Source: Conus ventricosus
Taxonomy: Eukaryota > Mollusca > Gastropoda > Neogastropoda > Conidae
DNA length: 64,000 bases
Direction of reading: 5' to 3'
Assembly: GCA_018398815.1 (NCBI GenBank)
Contig: CM031601.1
Span: forward strand, 23,951,345-24,015,344
Part shown: positions 21,531 to 32,750 of the stretch, piece by piece
How positions within the stretch are numbered: the stretch's first letter is position 1
Layout of the letters: every line of letters starts with the position of its first letter
The notes under the pieces: generated by a model
What the model saw: only the letters and a program-made list of their open reading frames with translations
Database searches by the model: none
Told to the model about the DNA's origin: nothing
Made by a program: the position numbers and the translations under genes

Positions 21531-22918
21531 TTACGTATGGTGTGCCCGGGGCGTGTTTTGTCCCGAATTCCCCGCTCTCAAAATTTTTGGAAAGCGTTTT
21601 AAAAATTATACTCTACACAAAAACCACCCATACGTACATGGATAGCCCCGGCAACACACGAGTTAGATTTCTTTTCTTTAATTTTTGCGCCTGAAACCCT
21701 CCCAAAACATTCAATTTAAAGTGTTTGGTACAAATTATTTCATGTCATTATAAAGCATATTTGATCAAGTTATCCCCCCCAATTCATAAGAAATTTAATC
21801 ATCAGATATTCCCAAATTTCATATCGTTAAAATCACTTTACCAAAATCTCGGCCCCGGGGCCGTCCACAAATGCTCACTTTTATAATCAACGTATTTTAG
21901 TTCCACGCCCAAGCCCCAGTCTACAGCATTTTTAAATTTAAAACGAAGAAGGATAAACCAAGGGGCCCCCAAAGGTAAACACCCGCCCCCTTCAAAAAAA
22001 TTTTCTCCACGATTTAAGAAGAAACGGGGCTCAACACAGCATCACAATATAATTTCGTCGAACTATCAGAAGAAGAACCGCCCCCCCCAAATTTTCAAGG
22101 GACACAAATTTCCCCAGAAAAAAGAACCGTAGATTCATAAAACAGCAATCCCAGATGAAGAATCTGAAGATTTTATAAAGCACAGTAAAAAAAATAGAAA
22201 ACCGCGTTCATAAAACACAGCAATCCACGATGGAACGAAAAATTCATAAAAACAAAAGGGAACCCCCTATGAAGAACCGAGAATTTAAAAAACACAGCAA
22301 AACCACAGATTTAAAAACCGCAGAAATTTATAAAGCACAGTAAACCCTTGAAGAAACCCCAGTTTTACAAAAAAAACAGCAATCAATTTTTAATCCCCCC
22401 AGAAACAATTTCACCAAATCCCATGGAAAATTTTTGGGTTCGAAGTACCTTGTCTAAAAAAAAAATTTTAAATTCTCCGTGTAAATTTACAATTCAAAGT
22501 TAAATCAATAAATTTTGCCCACCCGGACACACATGCGAAAAGGGGAAAAATTTGAGCCATAAATTTTTTTTATAGGGGTTTTAAATTTTATTCCCCCGGC
22601 GACACGGGAAATTTACAACAATTTTATTAAAAAATAAATTTCCTTTTTCTTTTTCCCCTGGTACCGTCCCAAAAGTATCCCCACAATTTCAAAAGTTTTT
22701 CATCCCATGCACACTGACTTTTAAAAAAACACCTCTCCCATAGAAAAAATACGGAGAAAAAAACGATGATTAAAAAAAATAAAATTGGGGGGGGGGCCCA
22801 ATCCTCCCCGGCCGTTAGGGTTTTTTGCTCCTTCTTTTGTCCCAATTTTTATTATTTTCTTCCCTTTTAGTTTAAAAATGTAATTTTTAAAAAGACGTCA
22901 TAATTTTTTTTTACGTCA
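21531..22918 (-). repeat. 5' LTR of the Gypsy element
   Basis: Direct counterpart of 13900-15267, with the same ordered phrases and nearly the same length. The outer end on the minus strand reads TGTGACGT. The internal ~38-bp minisatellite lies at about 22060-22390. Confidence 0.82.
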
Positions 22919-23205
22919 CAATTTAAGGTCCCTTTTTTTTATGTCTAAATAATTTACGGGTTTTTTTTTTGGGTTCCTGTGATTTTTTTTTTGGGTTTTT
23001 GGGTTTTAAAATTTTTTCAAATTCTTTTTTCTTGCTTTTAAGGTTTTTTTGGGGTTTTTTGTTTAACGTGGCAAGGCCGTATTTCTGTTTTAAGCCAACC
23101 TGTTTACCAAGTATTTTCTGTATGAGACAACATGAAAAGTCCAACTAATTCACACGTTTCAGCTCCATCATAAGATCCCATCGTGACATCGAATGTGGAA
23201 TTTCT
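22919..23205. other. Right flank of the LTR element, no gene seen
   Basis: The homopolymer-rich texture continues to about 23070 and normal sequence resumes there. No feature was recognised. Confidence 0.45.
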
Positions 23206-23208
23206 GCT

Positions 23209-23231
23209 GACTTTATATATATATAATATAT

Positions 23232-23270
<39 letters not shown>
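23209..23270. repeat. (TA)n microsatellite
   Basis: Nearly pure TA repeats with two TAATA interruptions. Confidence 0.93.
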
Positions 23271-23673
23271 CATCTTTACTCGAATTGCATTGACGACTTT
23301 GTCCATTTCTTCTTGTTTGTACTAGAAAGATGCCACTACGTAAACGCGAACTGTTCTTAGAGTCTTGCCACCTTTTTGATTTCCGTTGTCATAGACTAAT
23401 ATGACAGGGAATTCAGTCTGAAGAATTATTCTGTCTGCCTGTAGATAGATGAACATCGACAATGTTATTCATGGTTTCCTCACTGTGCGCAAATACCTTT
23501 CATTTCTCCTGTCCGTAAGGGACAGATGGCATGAAAAGACCAAATAAACGCAGAGATACGGATACAGATATTTTCAAATAGGCCATTGCCCCTCGTGAAG
23601 GGGTGCATCTGGAAATCATTCATTATTTTAAACGGTCAAGTCCGATTCAACACTATGCATTAAGGAACAAGAA

Positions 23674-23678
<5 letters not shown>

Positions 23679-23738
<60 letters not shown>

Positions 23739-23747
23739 AGAGAAGAC

Positions 23748-23806
<59 letters not shown>
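23679..23806. repeat. (GA)n microsatellite, interrupted once
   Basis: Two long GA runs separated by CAGAGAAGACAGAGAA at about 23738-23752. Reading-frame openness here is an artefact of the repeat. Confidence 0.95.
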
Positions 23807-23808
<2 letters not shown>

Positions 23809-23809
23809 A

Positions 23810-24497
23810 TGTACAACGCCCGATGGATAATGAATGTAATCCTCATGCTGTTGTTGGAAATGTTGAGATACCGATAAGCAATTGGATTAGCCAAAATCGG
23901 ACACGAATACCTCAAATACGTCGCCGACTTTTTTTATTTTTTCAGGAGTGATGAAATTTTCATGATAAAGGTTTCTCTTTTTCATCATGCAGCTTAGTAC
24001 ACTAACAGCATTCTCCGCAGTACGTTGTGGTCAATGACGTGATATGGTTATGTAGAATTTCAGAAGAAAGACCTCTGCGATATTTATATCTCTTCATATA
24101 AGAATTCGGGCAGTCTGGAAAGATTTTAAGAGCTGAATGACAACATGACTTTTCTTTTTTCTTTTGTGCTTCTTGGTTGTTCGGATTAGTGGATTAGAGG
24201 AGTAAAAATTAAAAAAAAGGCTGTAGTAGATTTGACTGTTTGTATACTTTCGTAGCGCATGGATTCAACCAGTGAAAGTATGAGGTGGTGAGAAAATTCT
24301 TTTGTGTGGTATTTCTTTTTGTAACGTAAAGGACCTCTCTACTATTCTACTCACAAACAGTCTCATGGTGGAGTTTGATGAGTTATTACTGCCAGTGCAT
24401 CAGTCGCAATTATTTTGTTTTGATTTCCGTTGTACAAAAAGTTCTTACATCCTTCAAATGTAAATATAATGTGATGTAATGCGGTGCTTTGTAATGT

Positions 24498-24498
<1 letters not shown>
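23810..24498. other. No gene seen
   Basis: Ordinary AT-rich sequence with no recognised gene, RNA or mobile element. Confidence 0.45.

Positions 24499-24585
<87 letters not shown>
24499..24585. repeat. (GT)n microsatellite
   Basis: About 43 uninterrupted GT units. Confidence 0.97.
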
Positions 24586-24586
<1 letters not shown>

Positions 24587-25257
24587 TGTCCCCATGTATT
24601 TCTACTTCTAATGTAATGTCAATGTCTAGCAAAAGAACAAACGTATGCATCTATTTCTCTAACAATTATCCTACCTCCACCCCACCCCCTCCTTTTCTCC
24701 CCTTCCGCTTTTCCTGCCCTTCCCACAATTTCTGATACCCCCGCCCCCACCAACCCCCACTATTTTACCCGCCCCTCCCGCCCTCTCGTTCTCATACCTA
24801 CTCACTCCTGATGACAAAACTCACTGAAATGTTTCATTGAAAGTCTGATCTTCAGTATGCCCCGTACCTGTATTTAGACGCGATGCTGTACAAGCCACGA
24901 TGTTCACATATGTGCAAGGGAAGTAATCGTTCACTTTAGTTAGAGTTGCTCCGCCGTTTTCAGGGGACAGTTGTTTTTGTAGGACATGTCCAAAGCAATT
25001 GTTGTTCTGTCAATCGGTTTATATATTCTTCAATCGGGGAGTGCAAATGCCAAACTATGGATGTGAAGCGGGGCATCGGCTATGCAGACAGTTGATATCG
25101 TGATTGGTGCTCTGGTGTGCGCTTCAACTGAAATAGTCAACTGTCTAGACCTATCGGTTTGACCCATGAACTGAGGAAAGGTAACTGTGTTTTCAGTGGA
25201 AGGACAGGCATGTCTTCCCCTGGCTGTAATTTTGTTGCCCCGGAACAAGGTCTTTTG
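24586..25257. other. No gene seen
   Basis: C-rich patch at 24670-24790, otherwise unique-looking sequence. No feature was recognised. Confidence 0.45.
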
Positions 25258-25331
25258 CTAGTGATTATTTCTGTGATTTGATTTGTTCTCTCCCTTAAAC
25301 ACAAGGTTGAGAGTGAGTGAGTGAGTGAGTG
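25258..25331 (+). repeat. ~60-bp motif with (GAGT)n tail, copy 1
   Basis: GTGATTATTTCTGTGATTTG...AAACACAAGGTTGA ends in GAGTGAGTGAGTGAGTG. Two closer copies at 28486-28566 and 28782-28849 suggest the 3' end of a retroposon with a tetranucleotide tail. Confidence 0.7.
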
Positions 25332-25444
25332 TTTTTGATTGATTTAATTTAGAGTCTCTTCACAACAATGGTGATATTAGACTAAAAAAAAATAAATAAA
25401 AAAAAATAAAATAAAAAGGTGTATGTGTGTAAGTGCTTATATGA

Positions 25445-25448
<4 letters not shown>

Positions 25449-25535
<87 letters not shown>

Positions 25536-25536
25536 C

Positions 25537-25604
<68 letters not shown>
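25449..25604. repeat. (TG)n microsatellite
   Basis: Two long TG runs separated by AGCGTA at about 25533, followed by a GCGC patch. It lies about 90 bp downstream (in element sense) of the LINE that follows. Confidence 0.97.
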
Positions 25605-25608
<4 letters not shown>

Positions 25609-25696
25609 CGTGCGTGAGCGCGCACGCGCGCACGGACACAAATGCATGAAAGTTTGCCTATAACGACCAAACAATAATTTTAAACTGATAAATCAA

Positions 25697-28296
25697 TTAC
25701 AATAAATGAAAGATAACAGAACTCGATATAGCCTTTGCTATATCAATCATTTTGGGGCTGTAAAGAATTTCTTGTAAAGCCCCTAAGGAACCAATATCTA
25801 TCCTTTGGATATTATATAAAGATGTTTGAATTGGACATTCAAAAAGAATATGTTGAATAGATAATGGGAGACCACAAGCGCAATCTACATCCTTAGAAAA
25901 TTTGGTTTTCCACGAGTTTAAACGCATCTTATAAATTATACTGGACAATGATCTTTGACATAATAACACTTTCGTTTTTGCAGAAGTTTTTCATTGTTCA
26001 TACAATTTTCTAATAGAGAAATGATTTCATGTTTATCCAGTTTTAATCTACTTTCTGGATTTTTTCTAAGAGCACCCTCTTTTGCTAATTTATCAGCTAT
26101 TTCATTTCCATAGATACCACAATGAGATGGGATCCAGCAAAACTCTACAAAAGTTCCTTTCGCCATAACGGAATGTATCATAAATTTTATATAAAAATTA
26201 AGTCTTTCCTTACATTTGCATCCCAATTTCGTAAGCTATAAAGAACAGATTTTGAGTCAACACAGATTAGAATGCTGTAAATTGCCACATCAAGATCAGA
26301 TATCCAAGATAAGGCCATAAGGATTGCATATAGTTCAGCAGTGAAAACTGAAAAGTTCTTTCCTAAACAAAATGATTTCTTTGCTTTTAAATCGGGAATT
26401 ACAAATCCAGCTCCTGTATAAGATTCTAAAACTGAACCATCCGTGTAGATTTTAAGATGATGTGGATATGTGTTTTCAAGATGTTCTTTTGCTTCTACTG
26501 ATATCAAATTAATATGGTCTTCTTTTTTTAGAGTAGTATAATCTATACCAAAATTTGGAGAGATATGCTCCCATTGAGGAACTGTGGGCATAGTTGGAGG
26601 TTTTGAAATGGATGCAATATCGATGTCACATTTTTTAAATAAATCATCAGTATAATTTCGAATGGGCTGCAGGTAAGAAATATTCTGTGCCCTTTTAGGA
26701 AAATCCGATTTGGAATCAAGAAAGATTTCATTTGTTACTGAATTTGATATAGAAAGACTTCTGGTTACATATTTGGCTGTTGCTAGTTTGCGTTGATCTC
26801 AAGTGACAAGAGATTAGCTTCTTTATATGTTTTAAAAGTATTAGAATGTACTGGAACACCAAGGGCTATTTTAATAGCTTTACTGTCTAAACTTTGTAAC
26901 CGCTTAAGTAATGTTTGAGAAGCTGAAAAATATACTTCCTGTCCGTAAGTCAATTTTGAACGAACCAGACTAATAGAAAGATGTACAAGAGTTTGGGAAT
27001 CTTGACCCCACGATTGTGCACTGATTATTTTTAGTAAAGATAGCCTTTGTCTGGCATTGTTTATAAGATATTCAATATGGAATCTACAGTTTAATTTAGG
27101 AGTGAAATGAACACCTAAAAATTTAACATTATTGGAATATTGAAGAGTTTTATTTTCTAGCACAAGTTGAGGCAAAACTTTTGGATTTTTACCATTGTTG
27201 AATAACATTAATTGTGTCTTTTCTCCTGATAGTTCTAGTCCATTTTCGTTCATATATTTATTCAGTTTGTCAATTTCAATTTGATATAATTTTTGTATAT
27301 ATAACATGGTTCTCTTATTTGTCTGTTTTTTATGTTTGTATTCATCCACATTGCAATATCATCGGCATATTGCACTACATGCATATTTTTAGACAGTATT
27401 TTAGGAAGATCGTGAATGAGAATTGTAAATAGAATAGGAGCAATAATGGAGCCTTGAGGGATGCCAATGTCAATATCTTTAAACGAAGAGTAACATTTAC
27501 CAACCCTAGTACAAACTGATCTCTCAGATAAGAAAGATTTTATGAACTGATACATTGCGCCATTAATCCCAATATTTTTCAACTTATAAAGTAAACGAGA
27601 ATGCCAGACACTATCGTATGCTTTTCTAATGTCAAAGAAAGTAGCAAGAGTACTTTTTCTACGAGCAAATTGTTTTTTAACATGACTTGCAAGTTTTACA
27701 AGGTGATCGATTGTACTCTACCTTTTCTGAAACCTGCTTGATTGTTGGGAATTATGTCATTCTTTTCACAATAATGTAAAATGCGTTTTTCAACTATTTT
27801 TTCTAGTATTTTTCCAACTTGAGATGTTAATGCTATTGGTCGATAACTATCAATTGCAGACCTAGGTTTACCTTGTTTTGGAACTGGTATTACCACTATC
27901 CTCTTCCAGAAAGTAGGAAGAGTTCCATTTAACCAACATTTTTTGTAAAACGAGTGAAGTAATTGCTTCCAGCACAAAGGTAAGTGGCATAACAATTGAT
28001 ACGAAATTCCATCTAATCCAACATCTGTCTTATTCGAGGAGAATGAAATTAGTGCTTCTTTAAATTCTTCAAATGTTATAGATGCATTTAAGTAATGGTT
28101 TGGATCCAGTGTGGGATCACAATAAGGATCCTTTTTCTCCTCTAGTTCTCTGTAACTTTTGGTATCTGTACGTAGTCTAGTTGATGAGTTATTTTTTGAA
28201 AAAGCTTGTACAAATGCTTCAGCTTTCTCTGATGATGTTGGAATAATATTTTTTTCTAATTTAATAGGATATGAAGGTAGATAATACTTGTTTTTT
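25697..28296 (-). pseudogene. I-type LINE ORF2: RT, RNase H and C-terminal Cys/His motif
   Basis: This is the best-preserved LINE here. RT starts near 28.28 kb, with SYRPIALTSQVGKILEK (about 27.84 kb), NNQAGFRKGR (about 27.74 kb), IPQGSIIAPILF (about 27.45 kb), the catalytic QYADDIAMW (about 27.36 kb) and the thumb SLVRSKLTYGQEVYFSAS (about 26.95 kb). RNase H acidic residues sit in YTDGSV (about 26.44 kb), FTAELYAILMAL (about 26.33 kb), CVDSKSVLYSL (about 26.25 kb) and GNEIADKLAKEG (about 26.10 kb). A CACG...H...C motif precedes the stop at 25697. About five frameshifts inactivate it. The 5' end is cut off exactly at a (TG)n tract. Confidence 0.92.
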
Positions 28297-28297
28297 T

Positions 28298-28325
28298 TAG
28301 TGTGTGTGTGTGTGTGTGTGTGGTG

Positions 28326-28377
<52 letters not shown>

Positions 28378-28404
28378 TGGTGCGTGTGTGTGTGGTGGGT
28401 GTCG

Positions 28405-28452
<48 letters not shown>

Positions 28453-28561
28453 TGTGTGTGTGTGTGTGTGTGTGTGTTTTGGTGATTATTTCTATGATTT
28501 GACTTCCTTCCCATAAACACAAGAATGATGACAGTGAGTGAGTGAGTGAGTGAGTGAGTGA

Positions 28562-28614
<53 letters not shown>

Positions 28615-28670
28615 GTGTGGTGTGTGTGCTTGTGTGCCTGCGTGCGTACGTGCGTGCGTGCGTGCGTGCG

Positions 28671-28712
<42 letters not shown>

Positions 28713-28885
28713 TGCGTGCGTGCGTGCGTGCGCGCGCGCGCGCGCGCGCGCGCGCGTGTGTGTGTGTGTGTTTTTCTCGTGATTATTTCTATGATTCGAC
28801 TTGCTATTTCCCATAAACACAAAAGGATGACAGTGAGTGAGTGAGTGTCTGTGTGTGTGTTTGCGCGCGCGCGCTGTGTGTGTGG

Positions 28886-28919
<34 letters not shown>

Positions 28920-28960
28920 GTGTGTTGTTGTAGTGTGTGGGCTTGTGTCTGTGCGCGCGT
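28298..28960. repeat. Composite (GT)n/(CGTG)n satellite with embedded ~60-bp motif
   Basis: Blocks of (GT)n, (GCGT)n and (CG)n alternate with GTGATTATTTCTATGATT...CATAAACACAA..GATGACAGTGAGTGAG (28486 and 28782, 296 bp apart). This is a tandem duplication of [60-bp motif + (GAGT)n + (GT)n + (GCGT)n]. Long open frames on both strands are repeat artefacts. Confidence 0.88.
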
Positions 28961-29024
28961 GCGTGTTTGTCTTTCTGTGTGTGTATCGATGTGTGCTTGT
29001 TTGTTACAAGTGTGGGTGTATATT

Positions 29025-29125
29025 ATAAGCTGTTAGTTTAGGCGGAATCTCTACCATGAGATATGAATGGTATCTTCCCCTATTTTTCATCAAGACTAAG
29101 AGCAGCTTGTTATATATCAAATATA
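29025..29125 (-). repeat. Diverged fragment of the 11.4-12.7 kb repeat family
   Basis: CTGTTAGTTTAGGCGGAATCTC..., ATATGAATGGTATCTTCCCCTATTT and AAGACTAAGAGCAGCTTGTTATA follow copy C (12500-12590) in the same order and orientation. Confidence 0.7.
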
Positions 29126-29311
29126 TATATATATATATATAATATATATATATATATTATATATGTTGAGTGTGTGTGTGTGTGGTGTGTGTGTGTGTGT
29201 GTGTGTGTGTGTTGTGTGCGCGTGTAGGTATTTATGTATGTGCGTGAGTGTGTGCATTTATGCGTGTGTGTTATGTATGTATGTATGTATGCTTATGTAT
29301 GTATGTGTGTG

Positions 29312-29387
<76 letters not shown>

Positions 29388-29500
29388 GAGAGAGAGAGAG
29401 AGTGTGTGTGTTTGTGTGTGTGTGTGTGTGTGGTGTGTGTGCGTGCGCGCGCGCGCGCGCACGTGTGTGTGTGTATGTGTGTGTGAGCGCGCGCGTGCTA
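29115..29500. repeat. (AT)n, (TG)n, (GA)n and (GC)n microsatellite block
   Basis: (AT)n at 29123-29164, TG-rich at 29172-29350, GA at 29352-29402, then TG and GCGC to 29500. Confidence 0.92.
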
Positions 29501-29900
29501 GTACGTGGCCGAGATCGGTGTCACATGTAGATTCAAACGTTGCACTGACATATGTCATGACTTGCAATCGTACAGGAAACATCACCCGGAGCAGTCACTT
29601 GATTTCATTGTATTATTTTATTCAATCTTTCAACATGGTCAGCATCATAGAAGATAACAAATATACAAAAATGCATTGATAATATAAAACGTGGGATAAA
29701 GAAACCTTGATCTATCACCCAACCTAGCCCACCACCACCACCCCTCCCCTTCCTTCCCCACGACCATCGCACCTTCATTGAAATAACAAGAACAAAGATC
29801 CCCACCTCTGCCCCCGAAAAAGAAAATAAAAAACTTTCATATATACGCTCACAACTGATCACGCTTTATCATATATAAAGGCAGAATTGGTCTGGCTGGA
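29501..29900. other. No gene seen
   Basis: Unique-looking sequence between microsatellite blocks, with no recognised feature. Confidence 0.45.
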
Positions 29901-29930
29901 GTAGAATCGGAAAAGAGAGAGAGGAGAGAG

Positions 29931-29994
<64 letters not shown>

Positions 29995-30074
29995 AGTGAT
30001 GTATAAACAAGGAGAAACTGTCAACAAAGGTCTCAAATGGTAGCAGATCTAAAACGGGAAACATGAAAAACAGA

Positions 30075-30107
<33 letters not shown>

Positions 30108-30129
30108 GGGACGCACACACACACACAAA

Positions 30130-30176
<47 letters not shown>

Positions 30177-30177
30177 G

Positions 30178-30225
<48 letters not shown>

Positions 30226-30561
30226 CTCTCTCTCCTCTCTCTGCCTCCAGAGTTATTTTGGGCCGATTGGGTGTGCTAACCAACCTTCAAGTTGACTGAC
30301 CGCAAATCAGCACACATGACCAGCAAGGGGAGATCACGAAGGGTACAGTTTGATTTCTACCCCCCCCCCCCCTTTCTTTACCCTTACCCTCCGCTTCATT
30401 TGGTCCCCCTTGTGTTCTTTTCGCACTGTTCTGGCGCTAAGTACCTTGAGTTCAATCTCTCTCTCTCTCTCTCTCTCTCATCCTCTCTCTCTCTCCTCTC
30501 TCCGCACAACTCCTCTGTTAGGCAAGGGCTAGATGTGAAACAACTGAGTACTTGTGCCAGT

Positions 30562-30651
<90 letters not shown>

Positions 30652-30660
30652 TTCTATTGA
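29901..30660. repeat. Cluster of (GA)n, (CA)n and (CT)n microsatellites
   Basis: (GA)n at 29912-29994, (CA)n at 30076-30176, (CT)n at 30180-30241 and 30456-30500, (CA)n at 30566-30607, (GA)n at 30613-30647. GA and CT tracts occur in both orientations, so the block can fold back on itself. A C-run lies at 30361-30372. Confidence 0.92.
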
Positions 30661-31790
30661 AAACAGGCATGGCAGTGGCATTATTTTTAACATTGTAAGT
30701 AAGACATTTCCAATCCATAATTCATAAGCGTATTTCTATTTGGACAGCAAACACGGAAGATGACAAAATGCTAGACATCATTATTCAAATGTCAAAAGGC
30801 ACAATAACGTAATTTAAACTAAAAAAAAAGAAGATAACTTAATCCTTTGTAAGTCTTCAGTAATTCCGCCCTTCAGGCACTGACATAAATTTAAGTGAAA
30901 GATTCGTATGTCATAAAGCTGATAATCACTAAACATCTTGGGAAGATGATCAACTGTTTTTTTTTTTGTTTTTTTTTCAAGAATATTTTCTTTTCATTTT
31001 TCTTTTATCACAGTTCTCATACACAGCAAACGGGTTTTCCGTCATCGTAATCATGTTAGCTATAACTAACATAGTTATAACTAACATAGTTATAACTAAC
31101 ATAGTTGCAGTTGCAAAGCTTCAGAAATAAGCGTGTACAAAATGAAAGTGACAGTTGGCAACCTGGAACTGACAAATACATCAAGAATGATGATATCAAT
31201 CGATGCAGAAACTGATCGTAACCGAGTATAACACAAACTGAAAAGAAATGCTGCTATGTCGCCGAAGGAAAAAAACAAAGTACAAGACACTGAGTGTGTT
31301 TCATTCATTCGTTCGGCGGCATAGCAAATTTTTCTTTTCGGTTCGTTTCAGCCTCCGTCCGCAGACACGTCACATTGAAACTGAACAGAATACAGTTTTC
31401 ACCCAGACACACTAGCACTGTCATGGATCGGTCAACAATTGACAGGCCACTTTAGGTTCAATCTCAACGACACAACCAAGGAGTCGCGTAGATACACATA
31501 CTGTCACGTCATGCTGTGGACAGTTTTTGGACTGAAATGGTTAAGCATGTAAGAGAGTTCTGGTGAAGCGGACGAGATCGATGACCCTGGAGGATCAGGA
31601 AAGCGCGCTAACGAGAGAATGTCGTCTGACCGACTGGTCTGCGGTCTGGTAACGCACGTGAAACTGAACGGTCACAGACATCAACAGTGTCATCCGCTCG
31701 TCCCATTCCCGACGGCAGATGTCTGCCTGTCAAGGTCATTCGGTCAACAGTTCAGCAGAAACGACTGCCTCTCCTGACGGGGCTCTGCAA
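30661..31790. other. No gene seen; 15-bp triplicate at 31041-31085
   Basis: TATAACTAACATAGT is repeated three times head to tail. Otherwise ordinary sequence that becomes less AT-rich towards the exon at 32 kb. Confidence 0.5.
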
Positions 31791-31798
31791 TCAGGACC

Positions 31799-31881
31799 AG
31801 GGGGGGGGGGGGGGGGGGGGGGGGGAGGGGGGGGGGGGGAAGTAAGGGGTGGAAGGCAGAGAGGCACCCCCCCCCCCCCCC
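31799..31881. repeat. Long poly(G) tract followed by poly(C)
   Basis: About 38 G interrupted by single A bases (31799-31839), then C14 at 31867-31880. It has G-quadruplex potential, and the C-run could pair with the G-run. Confidence 0.9.
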
Positions 31882-31985
31882 ATCAGCACCCACCACGTGA
31901 CATAGTGCATGTGGAAACCCGACCTTCCATGGTGGAGGGTGAGTGAGAAAATACAACTTCAGTGTTTTTGGAGGGGAGTGGATCT

Positions 31986-32563
31986 TCATTCCTCCTCGTC
32001 CACCTCGGGTAGGGGGGCATCAGAGGTGACCTGGGGATCAGAGGGCACAGCGTGACGGACACGCCACCCAGGGTGGGGGAGTTGGGAGGGGTGGCGCAGG
32101 TGAACGCCTCCGTCCACTGAGAGACCACGTTCTCATTGTCCGCGTTGAAGGTGATCACCGTGCCCTCGTAGTTGTTCTGGATCACGTGGAACTTGGTGAC
32201 GCAGTCCTCCGACAAGGTGCACGTGGAAGTCCTCAGGTTCACGTAGGTGGACTGCGCGGAGATGGCCTGCTGCCGGCTCACCACGGCGAAATGCTCGAAG
32301 GCGTTGCGGTACACCCGCACGAAGACGGGTAGCCAGACGGTTCTGGAACCCAGACGATGCTGAAGCAGCAGCTTGCCGGACTTGATCTCGTAGCCCTCGA
32401 GACTGGAACCCTGGCCAGTGCCGCGACTAGGACCCATGGAAACCTGGGGGAACGTCGCCGGGGACTGCGAGGAGAACTGAGGCATCGTCTGGCCGGCGTT
32501 TAGGGTGTGGAAGAGAAATGCCCTTCGTCTCTGACTAGGCCCGCTCTGTAGTCCTGTGTAAGC
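31986..32563 (-). CDS. Probable last coding exon with PH-like domain
   Basis: It has a long open frame, GC-rich third positions and complex composition, unlike its surroundings. A plausible splice acceptor (TGTTGTGCAG) precedes codon GCT at 32563. The protein is Ser/Pro/Gln-rich at first, then GYEIKSGKLLLQH, VWLPVFVRVYRN, TCTLSEDCVTKFHVIQ, TVITFNADNENVVSQWTEAF. This alternation and the final W followed by helix residues fit a pleckstrin-homology fold that binds lipid or protein at membranes. The assembled frame continues to a stop at 31883. A single extra C in the C6 run at about 32012 would instead end it at 31986 with an acidic tail. The gene is not identified and upstream exons are not seen. 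Confidence 0.65.
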
Positions 32564-32685
32564 CTGCACAACACAGCAGCCCAATTTTACATTAGGTTTG
32601 AGTTTAAAGCGTAAACAAAACTTTCTTGGAGAGTTGGGCGGGGAGAGGGAGTGAGCGATATCGAGAAAGGGGAAGAAGTGTGTAT

Positions 32686-32689
<4 letters not shown>

Positions 32690-32747
<58 letters not shown>
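32690..32747. repeat. (GT)n microsatellite upstream of the exon
   Basis: About 28 GT units, probably intronic for the minus-strand gene at 32 kb. Confidence 0.95.

Positions 32748-32749
<2 letters not shown>

Positions 32750-32750
<1 letters not shown>

Larger units (their letters stand above)
13900..22918 (-). mobile_element. Gmr1-like Ty3/Gypsy LTR retrotransposon (PR-INT-RT-RH order)
   Basis: Two direct repeats of about 1.37-1.39 kb (13900-15267 and 21531-22918) bracket minus-strand Gypsy domains. In transcription order these are gag (from about 20652), retropepsin (about 19.03-18.78 kb), integrase (about 18.5-17.44 kb), RT (about 17.1-16.3 kb) and RNase H (about 16.13-15.67 kb), then a polypurine tract and the 3' LTR. 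Integrase before RT is copia-like in order, but the domains are Gypsy-like; this combination is known from Gmr1-type elements. Frameshifts occur every few tens of bases and coincide with homopolymers, so they may be consensus errors rather than decay. Confidence 0.85.

Noticed and set aside
24806..24836. CTGATGA...GAAA, a possible second hammerhead
   Set aside because: CCTGATGACAAAACTCACTGAAAT has no stem II pairing between the two core boxes and no stem I partner; a chance match.
28304..28480. CRISPR-like regular repeats
   Set aside because: These are (GCGT)n/(GT)n simple repeats in a eukaryotic genome with no spacers or cas genes.
27696..28820. A 374-residue open frame
   Set aside because: Its N-terminal half is translated microsatellite; only the C-terminal part is genuine LINE RT, annotated as such.
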